Translations under genes and position numbers: made by a program | The notes under the pieces: generated by a model | Told to the model about the DNA's origin: nothing | Database searches by the model: none | The model's input: only the letters and a program-made list of their open reading frames with translations | Part shown: in pieces, positions 33,108-41,175 of the stretch | Layout of the letters: every line of letters begins with the position of its first letter | Numbering within the stretch: the first letter of the stretch is position 1 | Source of the DNA: Candidimonas humi | Lineage (GTDB): Bacteria > Pseudomonadota > Gammaproteobacteria > Burkholderiales > Burkholderiaceae_B | Direction: 5' to 3' | Assembly (NCBI RefSeq): GCF_019166065.1 | Contig: NZ_JAHTBN010000002.1 | Coordinates: 1 to 64,000, forward strand | Length of the DNA stretch: 64,000 nucleotides

Positions 33108-35447
33108 TCAGACAGGCAACCCAAGCACGGCCTTGGCCAGGATGTTGCGCTGGATCTCGTTGGTGCCACTGAAGATTTTCGCCGCCGCGGCATTGAACAG
33201 AGGCATCTGCACGTTTTCGATGGCCGGAGCCTCGCCTTGCGTATCCGGAGCAAAGTAAGCGTTGCCTATCGTCCCGGCGTGCTCGCGCGCGGCGTCCAGC
33301 AGCAGCAGGGATATCCGCTCGTGCGTCTCGGTGGCCCAGATCTTCAGCAAGGAAACATCCGGAGGCAGCGGCTCGCCGCGCCGCGCTACATCCGCGAACG
33401 CGGCATAGGCAGCAGACAGGTCCGCCAGATCGATATGCAACTGCGCATAATCTGAAACAAACGCTGCATCCTGGAAGAGCCCTGCGTCCTCGGCAACTTT
33501 TTCAACCATGCCCAGGGTATTGCGGGAATGCTTGGGGCTGCCGCTGAACAGGCGCTCCAAGCCCAGCAGCGCCTTGGAAATGGTCCAGCCCTGGTTCAGG
33601 GCGCCGACCAGGTTCTCACGCGGCACACGTACGTTCTCGAAAAACACTTCGCAGTATTCCTCGTCGCCGGCTATCGTGCGGATCGGCCGCACCTGGACTC
33701 CCGGCGAAGCCAGGTCCACCAGCAGGAAGCTGATGCCGGCCTGCTTCTTGACCGTCTTGTCGGTGCGCACGAGCATGAACATGTGTGTGGCGTCTTGCGC
33801 CAGCGTGGACCATGTCTTCTGGCCATTGACGATGAAATGCTCGCCTTCTGGCACCGCTACGCAACGCAAGGCCGCGAGGTCGGAGCCCGCCCCCGGCTCG
33901 GAATACCCCTGCGCCCAGACATGCTCGCCGGACAGGATGCGCGGCAAGTACCGGGCCTGCTGCTCGGGCGTGCCGAAGCGCAGCAGGATCGGCCCCAACA
34001 TGACCAACCCCTGGTCCGGCGGGCGTCCCACCCCATATCGTTCCTGCTCTTCGATATAGGCGATCATCTTGGCGGGCGATAATGCCATGCCGCCATGCTC
34101 CTTAGGCCAGGCCGGTGCAATCCACTTCTGCCGCGACAGGGTCGTATACCAGTCTTTGATCTCGTGCCAATGCAGGCGCGCGGTCTTGTGGCGTAAATGT
34201 TCGGGATAATGCCTGTGGAAAAAGGCGCGCAGCATACCGCGGAAGTCCGCCTCCGGCATGGACTCCCAATCGGCGTCCTGCGGAAATTCGGGCCACGCCT
34301 CGGCATCCGTCGACGCTACATCCATTTGCGCCGCTACGGCCCGCAGGCACGAAAAATAACGCCACTTGTGCGCCCGTGCATTGCCCAATTCGGCAAACAG
34401 GCAAAGCGCCCTCTTTAGCCCAAGCCCCACATCCGCTTCGTCCGAATATCCCATACCGCCATGCATCTGCACGGCCAACCGGGTGACCAGCCCTGCCGCC
34501 GTCTCGGCACGCACCTTCAGGCGACTGGCCTGCATGGATAGCTGCCGCTCGTCCGCCTCAATCGCGTCCAGCGCCTGTCGCAAGGCATAATCGAGCAACT
34601 GGATCTGCATGTAGCCGTCGACCATGCGATGCTGCAGGCTTTGGAAACTACCTATCGGCTTGCCGAACTGGACTCTTACCTTCATGTAGTCCAGGGTCAT
34701 CTCGAAGACGCGGCGGGCAAGGCCCAGCAGTTGCGCCGCTTGTGCAACGCGCCCACGGTCCAATGCCGCGCACAGCAGATCAGGCACGGCGGCTCCTCGC
34801 GCCAGCACCTGTCGCGCCGGCACGCGATAGCCGCCGATGCGCAGCTTGCCGGCATCCGCCCCATCTATCCGCCGAGCAGCCTGGCAGGCCAATCCCGGCG
34901 CCCGCGCCGGCACCCAGGCAAGCAGAGGCGCGTCTTGCGAACCTGCCAGAGCCAGCCAGCCGTCGGCACCCGCCAATGGCGCGACCGCAACGTAGTTCCG
35001 GCCTATGATCGAGGCCGCTCCCTGCATCGGCTCTGCAGCAGGCAGCTCGGGCTCCGTTTGGCCCAATCGAGTCTGCCATGCGAGGGCAGGCACGAGAGAA
35101 CCTTCGGCCAGGCCGCGCAGCAATTCGCTGCGCAGTTCTGTCTCAGGCAGGCTGCCCAACAAAGTTGCCGCCTGGACCGCTACGGCGACGAAGGGTTCGG
35201 GCACGAACGATCGCCCCATTTCCTCGGCGATGGCTGCCGTCTCGCGCAACCCGAGGCCCAGGCCGTCGCAATCCGGCGGGACGCACACGGCAAGCCATCC
35301 CGCCTGTGCCATGCTGAGCCAGATATCGCGATCCAACCTGCCGCCAGCCGCCGCCTGGGCGCGTATGCGCCGGCCCTGGTCGTCCCGGCCAAGGAAGTCG
35401 CGCACACTGTCGCGCAAAAGCTCGAGATCGCTCTGGTCAAACGCCAT
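33108..35447 (-). CDS. Fused double acyl-CoA dehydrogenase
   Basis: A 779-residue protein made of two acyl-CoA dehydrogenase modules, about residues 1-375 and 395-779. The first contains FGKPIGSFQSLQHRMVDGYM and VQMHGGMGYSDE. The second contains WAPAWPKEHGG-like sequence, FGTPEQQARYLPRILSG, WAQGYSEPGAGSDLA, QKTWSTLAQDATH and the C-terminal GTNEIQRNILAKAV. Single enzymes are about 380-400 residues. The fusion resembles a joined pair like the two-gene FadE/ChsE heteromers of steroid catabolism, which is inference. It starts inside the last codons of the amidohydrolase gene, so the two are coupled. It should form an alpha,beta double bond in a CoA thioester. Confidence 0.9.
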   Translation of the reverse strand: MAFDQSDLELLRDSVRDFLGRDDQGRRIRAQAAAGGRLDRDIWLSMAQAGWLAVCVPPDCDGLGLGLRETAAIAEEMGRSFVPEPFVAVAVQAATLLGSLPETELRSELLRGLAEGSLVPALAWQTRLGQTEPELPAAEPMQGAASIIGRNYVAVAPLAGADGWLALAGSQDAPLLAWVPARAPGLACQAARRIDGADAGKLRIGGYRVPARQVLARGAAVPDLLCAALDRGRVAQAAQLLGLARRVFEMTLDYMKVRVQFGKPIGSFQSLQHRMVDGYMQIQLLDYALRQALDAIEADERQLSMQASRLKVRAETAAGLVTRLAVQMHGGMGYSDEADVGLGLKRALCLFAELGNARAHKWRYFSCLRAVAAQMDVASTDAEAWPEFPQDADWESMPEADFRGMLRAFFHRHYPEHLRHKTARLHWHEIKDWYTTLSRQKWIAPAWPKEHGGMALSPAKMIAYIEEQERYGVGRPPDQGLVMLGPILLRFGTPEQQARYLPRILSGEHVWAQGYSEPGAGSDLAALRCVAVPEGEHFIVNGQKTWSTLAQDATHMFMLVRTDKTVKKQAGISFLLVDLASPGVQVRPIRTIAGDEEYCEVFFENVRVPRENLVGALNQGWTISKALLGLERLFSGSPKHSRNTLGMVEKVAEDAGLFQDAAFVSDYAQLHIDLADLSAAYAAFADVARRGEPLPPDVSLLKIWATETHERISLLLLDAAREHAGTIGNAYFAPDTQGEAPAIENVQMPLFNAAAAKIFSGTNEIQRNILAKAVLGLPV

Positions 35448-36360
35448 CGGCCTTCCCTTTCCGGCCGGCGTAGCCGTAGAGTTTGGCTGGGTTTTCCACC
35501 CAGACCTTGCGCCGCGCCTGATCATCGCCGAGCCAGCGCCAGGCCAGATCGATCAGTGCGGCTACGTCCGGCGCGCCGGCCCCCATGCGCACGTAGGGCC
35601 AGTCCGACCCCCACAGCACCTTGTCGGGATTAGCTTCGAACAATGCATCATGAAACGGCCGCACATCCGCATAGTTGGGGGCATCCCCGGACACCCGGCA
35701 GACCGACAGCTTCACCCAGATACGGTCGGCGCGCAGCAGCTTTTGCAGCAAGCGCATCAACGCGTCATCCAGGCCCCGCTGGGGCGACAGGCAGGCCATG
35801 TGGTCCACGACTATCGGGATTCCGAGGCCGGCCATACGCTCCAGATGTGCCAGATGGGCTTCGCGCGGCCCCCACACCTGCGCATGCAGGCCGGCTTGCG
35901 CCATGGCGGGGACCAGAGCGTCGAGGCTGTCGAAGCCAACGCTGCCCTGCAACAGCCGCCCGGAAGGATCCCGGGCTTCTACGAAACGCAAGCCGCGAAC
36001 GCCGCCGGCATGCAGGTCCTGCAACGCCTTCGAGCTCGTCCCGGGCTCGGCCACGGCAACACCACGCAAGGCCTCCGGCCTGCGCGCAATTGCCGCCAGC
36101 AATGCCGAAGGATCCGTGCCATAGGGAGCCGGTTGCACCAGCACGCCACGATCCATGCCGACGGTGTCGAGCATTCCCAGGTAACGCTCGACTGGAGCGT
36201 CGGGTGCCGCGTAACTGGGCTGGTAGCGCAGTGGATAGCGCTCATATGGGCCGAAGACATGGCAATGGGTGTCGCAACTGAAGGCGGGCAAGAGTTCGCG
36301 CGGCACCCCAGGCATACGGGGGAGCTCCAGCTCTTGCGGAATAATGCCCTGGACGGTCAT
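35437..36360 (-). CDS. Amidohydrolase-family TIM-barrel hydrolase (LigI/lactonase-like)
   Basis: A 307-residue protein. FSCDTHCHVFGP gives the HxH metal motif (H32, H34). PIVVDHMACL and the C-terminal VLWGSDWPYVRM with its aspartate complete a metal-dependent or metal-independent site typical of the 2-pyrone-4,6-dicarboxylate lactonase and galactarolactone isomerase group. It overlaps the preceding gene by four bases (ATGA) and the following one by eleven. It may hydrolyse a lactone or decarboxylate an acid in a ring-derived pathway. Confidence 0.8.
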   Translation of the reverse strand: MTVQGIIPQELELPRMPGVPRELLPAFSCDTHCHVFGPYERYPLRYQPSYAAPDAPVERYLGMLDTVGMDRGVLVQPAPYGTDPSALLAAIARRPEALRGVAVAEPGTSSKALQDLHAGGVRGLRFVEARDPSGRLLQGSVGFDSLDALVPAMAQAGLHAQVWGPREAHLAHLERMAGLGIPIVVDHMACLSPQRGLDDALMRLLQKLLRADRIWVKLSVCRVSGDAPNYADVRPFHDALFEANPDKVLWGSDWPYVRMGAGAPDVAALIDLAWRWLGDDQARRKVWVENPAKLYGYAGRKGKADGV

Positions 36361-36974
36361 GCCGCCGGCTCCCGCAAGAGCGCGGCCGGCAAGGTCGTCA
36401 GCACGGGGGCATCCGCCGCCTCGGGCACGTCCAGCGGCGGTGGCGCATCGTCGGGCATGGGTATCTCATGTACATTCAGTGTCATGGACACCATGGTGTA
36501 GTAGCCGATCACCGCCGTGAGCTCGACGACGCCCACCGGCCCCCAGGCCTGCACCGCCTTTTGATACAAGGCCGCATCGACCGTTCCACGGGTGTGCAAC
36601 TGGCGTGCATATTCATACACCAGCGCCTCGGACTCGTCCGAGAAAACGGGGGGAGACGATTTTTTCAAGGACTCGATGATCTCGGCCCCCAGGCCCGCCT
36701 TGAGCGCCGCCTCGCTGTGGATATGCCACTCGATCTGGCTGTTCCAGCGGCGCGCCGTCACCAGGATAGCCAGCTCGTTGAGTTTCGGCGGAAGCACCGT
36801 GTCGAAGCGTAATATTTCCCCCAGACGCTGCCAGCGTTCCGCGAGATCGGGGTTGTGCAGCACGGCGCGCAGCGGCCCCACCAGCCTGCCGCGCGGCCCG
36901 TTGACGATATTGTCGTAAACCGCGCGCTGCTGCGGATTCATGGATTCTAATGTCGGCAAAGGTATACGGCTCAT
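36357..36974 (-). CDS. Carboxymuconolactone decarboxylase (CMD/AhpD-like) family protein
   Basis: A 205-residue protein with the CMD core: LPPKLNELAILVTARRWNSQIEWHIHSEAALKAGL, followed by FSDESEALVYEYARQL and WGPVGVVELTAVIGYYTMVSM. The AhpD-type CxxC pair is absent, which favours a decarboxylase/isomerase-like role over a peroxidase. Start at 36974; the longer upstream frame lies inside the GST gene. It is the second gene of the operon and overlaps the amidohydrolase start by four bases. Confidence 0.85.
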   Translation of the reverse strand: MSRIPLPTLESMNPQQRAVYDNIVNGPRGRLVGPLRAVLHNPDLAERWQRLGEILRFDTVLPPKLNELAILVTARRWNSQIEWHIHSEAALKAGLGAEIIESLKKSSPPVFSDESEALVYEYARQLHTRGTVDAALYQKAVQAWGPVGVVELTAVIGYYTMVSMTLNVHEIPMPDDAPPPLDVPEAADAPVLTTLPAALLREPAA

Positions 36975-36996
36975 GTCTGTTCTGTTCCAATAAATC

Positions 36997-37614
36997 CTAG
37001 GGCTCTTGGGTCGGTTCCGTATTGACGACAGAAGGCCGCCGCATGAATGTCTGCTCGTGCCAGCCTGCCACCGCCGGGGCTCGGCCGCGCCAATCCAGAT
37101 CGGGGAACCGATAGTCGATGTACGACAGCGCGCAGCCTGTGGAGATCGCGCCGATGTCGAACTCCTGGGGAAGCTGCGCGGAAAAGGACTTTTCCAGGCT
37201 GGCCAATGCGGCATCGACTTTCAAGGCAAAGGCGTCCAGCCATGCCTGTGTCTGTTTTTCGCGAGGCTTGTTGCGCTCCTGGCGGAACAGCAGCAATACG
37301 TCCAACAGGCCGTCGCCCAGCGCCTGCTGCCGCAGGGCCCTGATGCGTCGATCCGGGTCGGTGGGGAAGACCAAGCTGGCCGCCCGTTGCGCCAGGTACT
37401 CGCAAATCACGCGCGAGTCGTACAAGGCATAACCATCGTCCAGCACCAGCGTGGGCAGCTTGATGAGCGGATTGTCGGGCAGCAGGTCGAGATTGGGCTC
37501 GGACATGGCGACGGGCGTACGCACCAGGTGCACATCTTCGAGCTGGCCAGTCTCATGCAATACGATCATGACTTTGCGCACGAACGGCGAACGCGGCGAC
37601 CAATGTAGTTTCAT
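36997..37614 (-). CDS. Glutathione S-transferase family protein
   Basis: A 205-residue two-domain GST. The N-terminal thioredoxin-like half has WSPRSPFVRKVMIVLHETGQ with candidate catalytic serines, then the cis-proline and glutathione site PTLVLDDGYALYDSRVICEYL. The C-terminal helical half ends DLDWRGRAPAVAGWHEQTFMRRPSV. It leads the operon, 22 bases before the CMD-like gene. In ring-catabolic operons such proteins act as maleylpyruvate-type isomerases or thiol-dependent lyases; which applies here is unknown. Confidence 0.85.
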   Translation of the reverse strand: MKLHWSPRSPFVRKVMIVLHETGQLEDVHLVRTPVAMSEPNLDLLPDNPLIKLPTLVLDDGYALYDSRVICEYLAQRAASLVFPTDPDRRIRALRQQALGDGLLDVLLLFRQERNKPREKQTQAWLDAFALKVDAALASLEKSFSAQLPQEFDIGAISTGCALSYIDYRFPDLDWRGRAPAVAGWHEQTFMRRPSVVNTEPTQEP

Positions 37615-37642
37615 GCTTCGATCCGTCTTTAGACTAAAAATA

Positions 37643-37660
37643 CGTATCTATGACCTTTTA
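37643..37660 (-). promoter_or_regulatory. Candidate operator (copy 2 of the AGGTCA-ACG motif)
   Basis: Read on the minus strand this 18-base site contains AAAAGGTCATA and ends in ACG. It lies 29 bases upstream of the GST start and matches the site before the fumarase operon in 15 of 18 positions. Confidence 0.5.
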
Positions 37661-37698
37661 ATCATATCATTCATTCCCGCGGCCGGCGACGGCCAAGT

Positions 37699-38409
37699 CT
37701 AGGAGCGCGTGTCGCCGCGTCCATTTCCGCCGCCGCGCCGGCCTGGGGAAAATGGCGCACGGCCTGTCCCGGTCGCGGAGCCGGCCGACTGGCGCGACGC
37801 ATTCAGGTCTCCCATGATGGCATCATGGCGCTCATGCGCGCGGGCTCGCGCCTGGGCATATAGACTGGCGCCGTGCGCATCCATGCCTACAGTTACGGGA
37901 CCCAGCCCGCGTACTTTCAGGCGCACCAGCCGATAGTGCGTGAGCATATCGCTCCAGCCCACCTCGAGCACTTCTTCGATAGCCTGCGACAACAAGGCGC
38001 AACCGCCTCCCAGGAACGAAAGATAGACGCAGCCCGTTTCATGCATGGCCTCGAGACACGTCTCATCGAGCCCGCCCTTGCCGCCGACCGCATGCAGTTC
38101 CAGCCCGCGCACCAGCCTCGGCATGTACGGATTGAAGCGCGTGCTCGTGGTGGGGTTCAAATACAACACTTCGAATCCTGCGTTGGCCTCGCGGCTGAAG
38201 CTGCCCAGGTGAAACAGCGACGCGCCGCGCAAGTCCATAGGTAGCGCCTCTTTGCCGTCCAGGCAGGCGAGAAGGCGCGCATGCGTGGGCAGCCCGGCTG
38301 TGACGACGATCTCGCCGTCCATGAGCACCTGGTCGCCAGCCCGCAGTTCGCGGGCATCTTCGGCCGACAGAGGAAAGCGCATTCTATGAGTCCGTATCGC
38401 TCCGGCCAT
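37699..38409 (-). CDS. Class I fumarase/tartrate dehydratase-type hydro-lyase, beta subunit
   Basis: A 236-residue protein matching the C-terminal (swivelling) part of class I iron-sulfur fumarases: LSAEDARELRAGDQVLMDGEIVVTAGLPTHARL, the conserved NPTTSTRFNPYMPRLV loop, and VGGKGGLDETCLEAM. It differs from the usual length of about 190 by a disordered Gly/Arg/Ser-rich tail of some 40 residues. GGAG and AAGG precede the start. It follows the alpha subunit by seven bases. Together they should hydrate or dehydrate fumarate, tartrate or mesaconate-like acids. Confidence 0.85.
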   Translation of the reverse strand: MAGAIRTHRMRFPLSAEDARELRAGDQVLMDGEIVVTAGLPTHARLLACLDGKEALPMDLRGASLFHLGSFSREANAGFEVLYLNPTTSTRFNPYMPRLVRGLELHAVGGKGGLDETCLEAMHETGCVYLSFLGGGCALLSQAIEEVLEVGWSDMLTHYRLVRLKVRGLGPVTVGMDAHGASLYAQARARAHERHDAIMGDLNASRQSAGSATGTGRAPFSPGRRGGGNGRGDTRS

Positions 38410-38416
38410 GACAGCC

Positions 38417-39292
38417 TTACTCCATTACCTCGATCGCGCCCGAATTGTGCAGGCGAACCCGAGTGCGGCGATTGATCCAACAGTTGAAACACACCGCCAC
38501 CGGAGTAAACCCGTGGCCAGCGGCATATTCGACATGGACAGCTAGAGCGGTGCTGTCTCCTCCCGTTCCCATCGGACCGAACCCGGTCTTGTTGATCGCT
38601 GCCACAAGCCGGGCTTCCATTGCGGCAAGCAAGGGCTCGTCGCTGGCCGTACCTATCGGACGCAAGGTAGCTTCCTTGGCCATTTTCGCCGCATAGTCGA
38701 ACGACCCGCCTATGCCCACGCCTATGACCACGGGAGGACAGGGCTGGGAACCCGCACGGATTACCGTGTCCAGGACAAACTTCTCTATCGTCTCCAGATC
38801 CGGAAAGCTGAAGATTTCCAGCGCGGCCCAGCGCCCCGAACCCAAGGCCTTGGGCGAACATGTGATGTCGACATAATCCACATCGTCGACCATATCGAAG
38901 GTCACCAGTGGCATGTGCCTGCCCTTGTAGCCTCGCTCCAGGGTAAGGGGGTTGGTGACATGGGGCAGCAGCGGTGGATCTATGGACGCAACCAGTTCGT
39001 CGAAGCCATCGCTGATAGCCTTGCGCACGCTGCCTTCGAACCTGGCCTGCGAGCCGACGCGCACGAAATATACCGGCACGCCCGCATCCGAGCAGACAAA
39101 CCTTCCCGTCGCCCTTGCCGTATCGGCGCTGCGGATCATCATGTGCAGAGTGTGGCGCGCCGTGGTATCGCCCTCGTCGGCGGCGGCGCGCGCCAGGGCA
39201 TCGCGCGCGTCCCCCGGGATGCCCTTTAGGGCTCGCTCGTACATCTGCGCGGTAACCGTCTTGATCGTCTCGTAACTGATACCCACGCTCAT
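38417..39292 (-). CDS. Class I fumarase/tartrate dehydratase-type hydro-lyase, alpha subunit
   Basis: A 291-residue subunit binding an oxygen-sensitive [4Fe-4S] cluster. The likely ligands are C67 (FVCSDAGVPVYF), C185 (SQPCPPVVIGVGIGGS) and one of C268/C271 (CFNCW). The alpha and beta split is the TtdAB/two-subunit fumarase type. The ATG at 39292 is one base after GGGGAG, so a GTG six bases later could be the real start. It is the first gene of a two-gene operon. The substrate may be fumarate, L-tartrate or mesaconate. Confidence 0.85.
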   Translation of the reverse strand: MSVGISYETIKTVTAQMYERALKGIPGDARDALARAAADEGDTTARHTLHMMIRSADTARATGRFVCSDAGVPVYFVRVGSQARFEGSVRKAISDGFDELVASIDPPLLPHVTNPLTLERGYKGRHMPLVTFDMVDDVDYVDITCSPKALGSGRWAALEIFSFPDLETIEKFVLDTVIRAGSQPCPPVVIGVGIGGSFDYAAKMAKEATLRPIGTASDEPLLAAMEARLVAAINKTGFGPMGTGGDSTALAVHVEYAAGHGFTPVAVCFNCWINRRTRVRLHNSGAIEVME

Positions 39293-39351
39293 GCTCCCCT
39301 GCAAATGAACCGCCTGGCCGCCCATATTCTCGGGCCAATAAACTTTAATGT

Positions 39352-39369
39352 CGTACTTATGACCTTTTT
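39352..39369 (-). promoter_or_regulatory. Candidate operator (copy 3 of the AGGTCA-ACG motif)
   Basis: On the minus strand the 18-base site reads A-rich, then AAGGTCATAAGTACG. It lies about 60 bases before the fumarase alpha start. It is also flanked by gtacttat and atatagtac, an imperfect inverted repeat spanning about 39353-39379. Confidence 0.5.
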
Positions 39370-39482
39370 GATATAGTACAGGGAAAGTTGCGGCTCATCA
39401 ATACAACGTCCAGGACGTCGAGGACCGCAATCCCAATCATTCGGCCAAGCGCCATGACATTCGCAATTGGATGGAGACAAAC

Positions 39483-40460
39483 ATGTCCGGAATACTTCGG
39501 CGCACAATGTATGCGCTATTGCTCGCATTGATTGCGGGGCCCTTTTCTTGCGCAGCGCCAACTCCCGCCTATCCGCAGCGGCCCATCACCCTGGTCAATC
39601 CCTATGCTGCGGGTGGCCCGGCCGACGTGCTGGCCCGCAGGCTCGCCAAGGAGCTCGGGGCCGAACTCGGGCAGCCGGTCATCGTCGAGAACAAGCCGGG
39701 CGCCGCGGCAGCGCTGGGCACCGCCTATGTGGCCCGGGCCAAACCCGACGGCTATACGTTGCTGATCGGCACCTCGGCCGGCCATGTCGTTACTCCGCTG
39801 CTGCATTCTGTGACATATGACGGCGTCGGCGACTTCTCGTTCATAGGCATCGTGGCCAGCCAATCGAACATGCTGGTGATCAACCCGCAATTCAAAGTGA
39901 ACAATGTGGCCGAACTCATTGCCTATGCCAGGCAGCATCCCGGCCAACTGAACTTCGGGTCGGCCGGCACCGGCGGCGCCACGCATCTGGGAGGAGAGCT
40001 TTTCATGCAAAAAGCCGGCATCAATATTGTGCATATCCCATATAACGGCGCCGCCCTGGCGCTGACGGACTTGATCGGCGGGCAGGTGCAGATGGCATTC
40101 CTGAACCTTTCGGCCTGCCTGCCGCACATCAAGGACGGCAGGATCAAAGCGCTGGCCTATGCGTCCGCACATCGCTCCAGGCTGCTGCCGCAGGTCCCCA
40201 CCCTGGAGGAATCCGGCATCCACGGCGCGGACGTGCCCACGTGGTACAGTCTGGCGGCTCCGAAAGGAACGCCCTCACAGATCCTCGACCGGCTCAATGC
40301 AGCCCTGCAGGCGCTGAACGCCCGGCGCGAATACGCGGCATTCATGGAGAGCCTGGATGCCGACCTGCTCTCGCTATCTCCGGCCCAGACCACGGAATTC
40401 GTCGAGCATGACCGTGACAGCATGGCCAAACTGCTGCGCTCGATCGGCTTGGCCAAGTAA
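39483..40460 (+). CDS. Bug-family receptor
   Basis: A 325-residue receptor, divergent from the fumarase operon. The signal peptide ends near residue 25 (GPFSCAAPTPAYPQRP); a cysteine close to the cleavage site leaves open a lipoprotein form. The signature loop is unusual, VNPYAAGGPADVLARRL, with NPYA in place of PF/YP-P. Later motifs are normal: [56 protein letters not shown]. The ATG at 39483 has GGAG seven bases upstream; an earlier in-frame ATG at 39471 does not. It may supply a C4 or C5 acid to the fumarase-type enzyme. Confidence 0.9.
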   Translation: MSGILRRTMYALLLALIAGPFSCAAPTPAYPQRPITLVNPYAAGGPADVLARRLAKELGAELGQPVIVENKPGAAAALGTAYVARAKPDGYTLLIGTSAGHVVTPLLHSVTYDGVGDFSFIGIVASQSNMLVINPQFKVNNVAELIAYARQHPGQLNFGSAGTGGATHLGGELFMQKAGINIVHIPYNGAALALTDLIGGQVQMAFLNLSACLPHIKDGRIKALAYASAHRSRLLPQVPTLEESGIHGADVPTWYSLAAPKGTPSQILDRLNAALQALNARREYAAFMESLDADLLSLSPAQTTEFVEHDRDSMAKLLRSIGLAK

Positions 40461-40518
40461 ACCGAGCCCCGGAGCCAGGCGCAGCACAGGGCTTCGGACT
40501 CCCGCAAGGATCGCCACC

Positions 40519-41175
40519 ATGTCCTCATCCGAACACAGCTATACATATTTGGGCCGGGAAAGCCTCGACACGGAAACCAGTTATCGCCTGCTGGTCGGCT
40601 GCGTTGTGCCACGCCCCATCGCCTGGATCAGCACCTTGAACCCCGACGGCTCGGTCAACCTGGCGCCGTTCAGCTCTTACAACTATGTGGCCACCAGCCC
40701 GCCGATGCTGGCCGTCAATATCGCTACACGAGAAGGCGAGAACAAAGACACGGCCATCAACATCTCGGCCAATGGGGAGTTCGTGGTCAATGTAGTCGAC
40801 GAAGCCTCGATGGAGGCCATGCACAAGTCGGCAGCCAACTATCCGCGCGGCACGAGCGAAGCCACGGCGCTGGACATACCCCTGCTGCCCAGCCGGGCCG
40901 TCGCGCCCCCGCGCATCGCCGGCACACCGGTGCAGATGGAATGCCGGCTCGACCAGAAGGTCGTACTGGGCCGTGGAGTCAATACCCTGTATATCGGCGA
41001 AGTAATAGCCTTTCACTTGTCCGACCAAGTCTATGACGGCCATCGTGTCGACAGCAGCCGCATCAGGCCCGTGGCCCGCCTGGGCGGGCCATTCTATTCG
41101 ACGCTGGGCGAAATTATTCGCAAGCCCATGCTGCAGCGCCCGCCTGGCGGGGAAGGCAGTATCGATCAATCCTGA
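40519..41175 (+). CDS. Flavin reductase-like (FMN-binding split-barrel) protein
   Basis: A 218-residue protein of the flavin-reductase-like family: RLLVGCVVPRPIAWISTLNPDGSVNLAPFSSYNYVATSPPML near the N terminus contains the flavin-binding loop, and GEFVVNVVDEASMEAMH follows. Relatives reduce FMN or FAD for partner monooxygenases or act as flavoproteins of unknown role. The start at 40519 has AAGGA; a longer frame overlaps the Bug gene. It could serve the HpaB-like monooxygenase 28 kb away, but nothing links them directly. It ends by overlapping the 3' end of the LysR gene by ten bases. Confidence 0.85.
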   Translation: MSSSEHSYTYLGRESLDTETSYRLLVGCVVPRPIAWISTLNPDGSVNLAPFSSYNYVATSPPMLAVNIATREGENKDTAINISANGEFVVNVVDEASMEAMHKSAANYPRGTSEATALDIPLLPSRAVAPPRIAGTPVQMECRLDQKVVLGRGVNTLYIGEVIAFHLSDQVYDGHRVDSSRIRPVARLGGPFYSTLGEIIRKPMLQRPPGGEGSIDQS

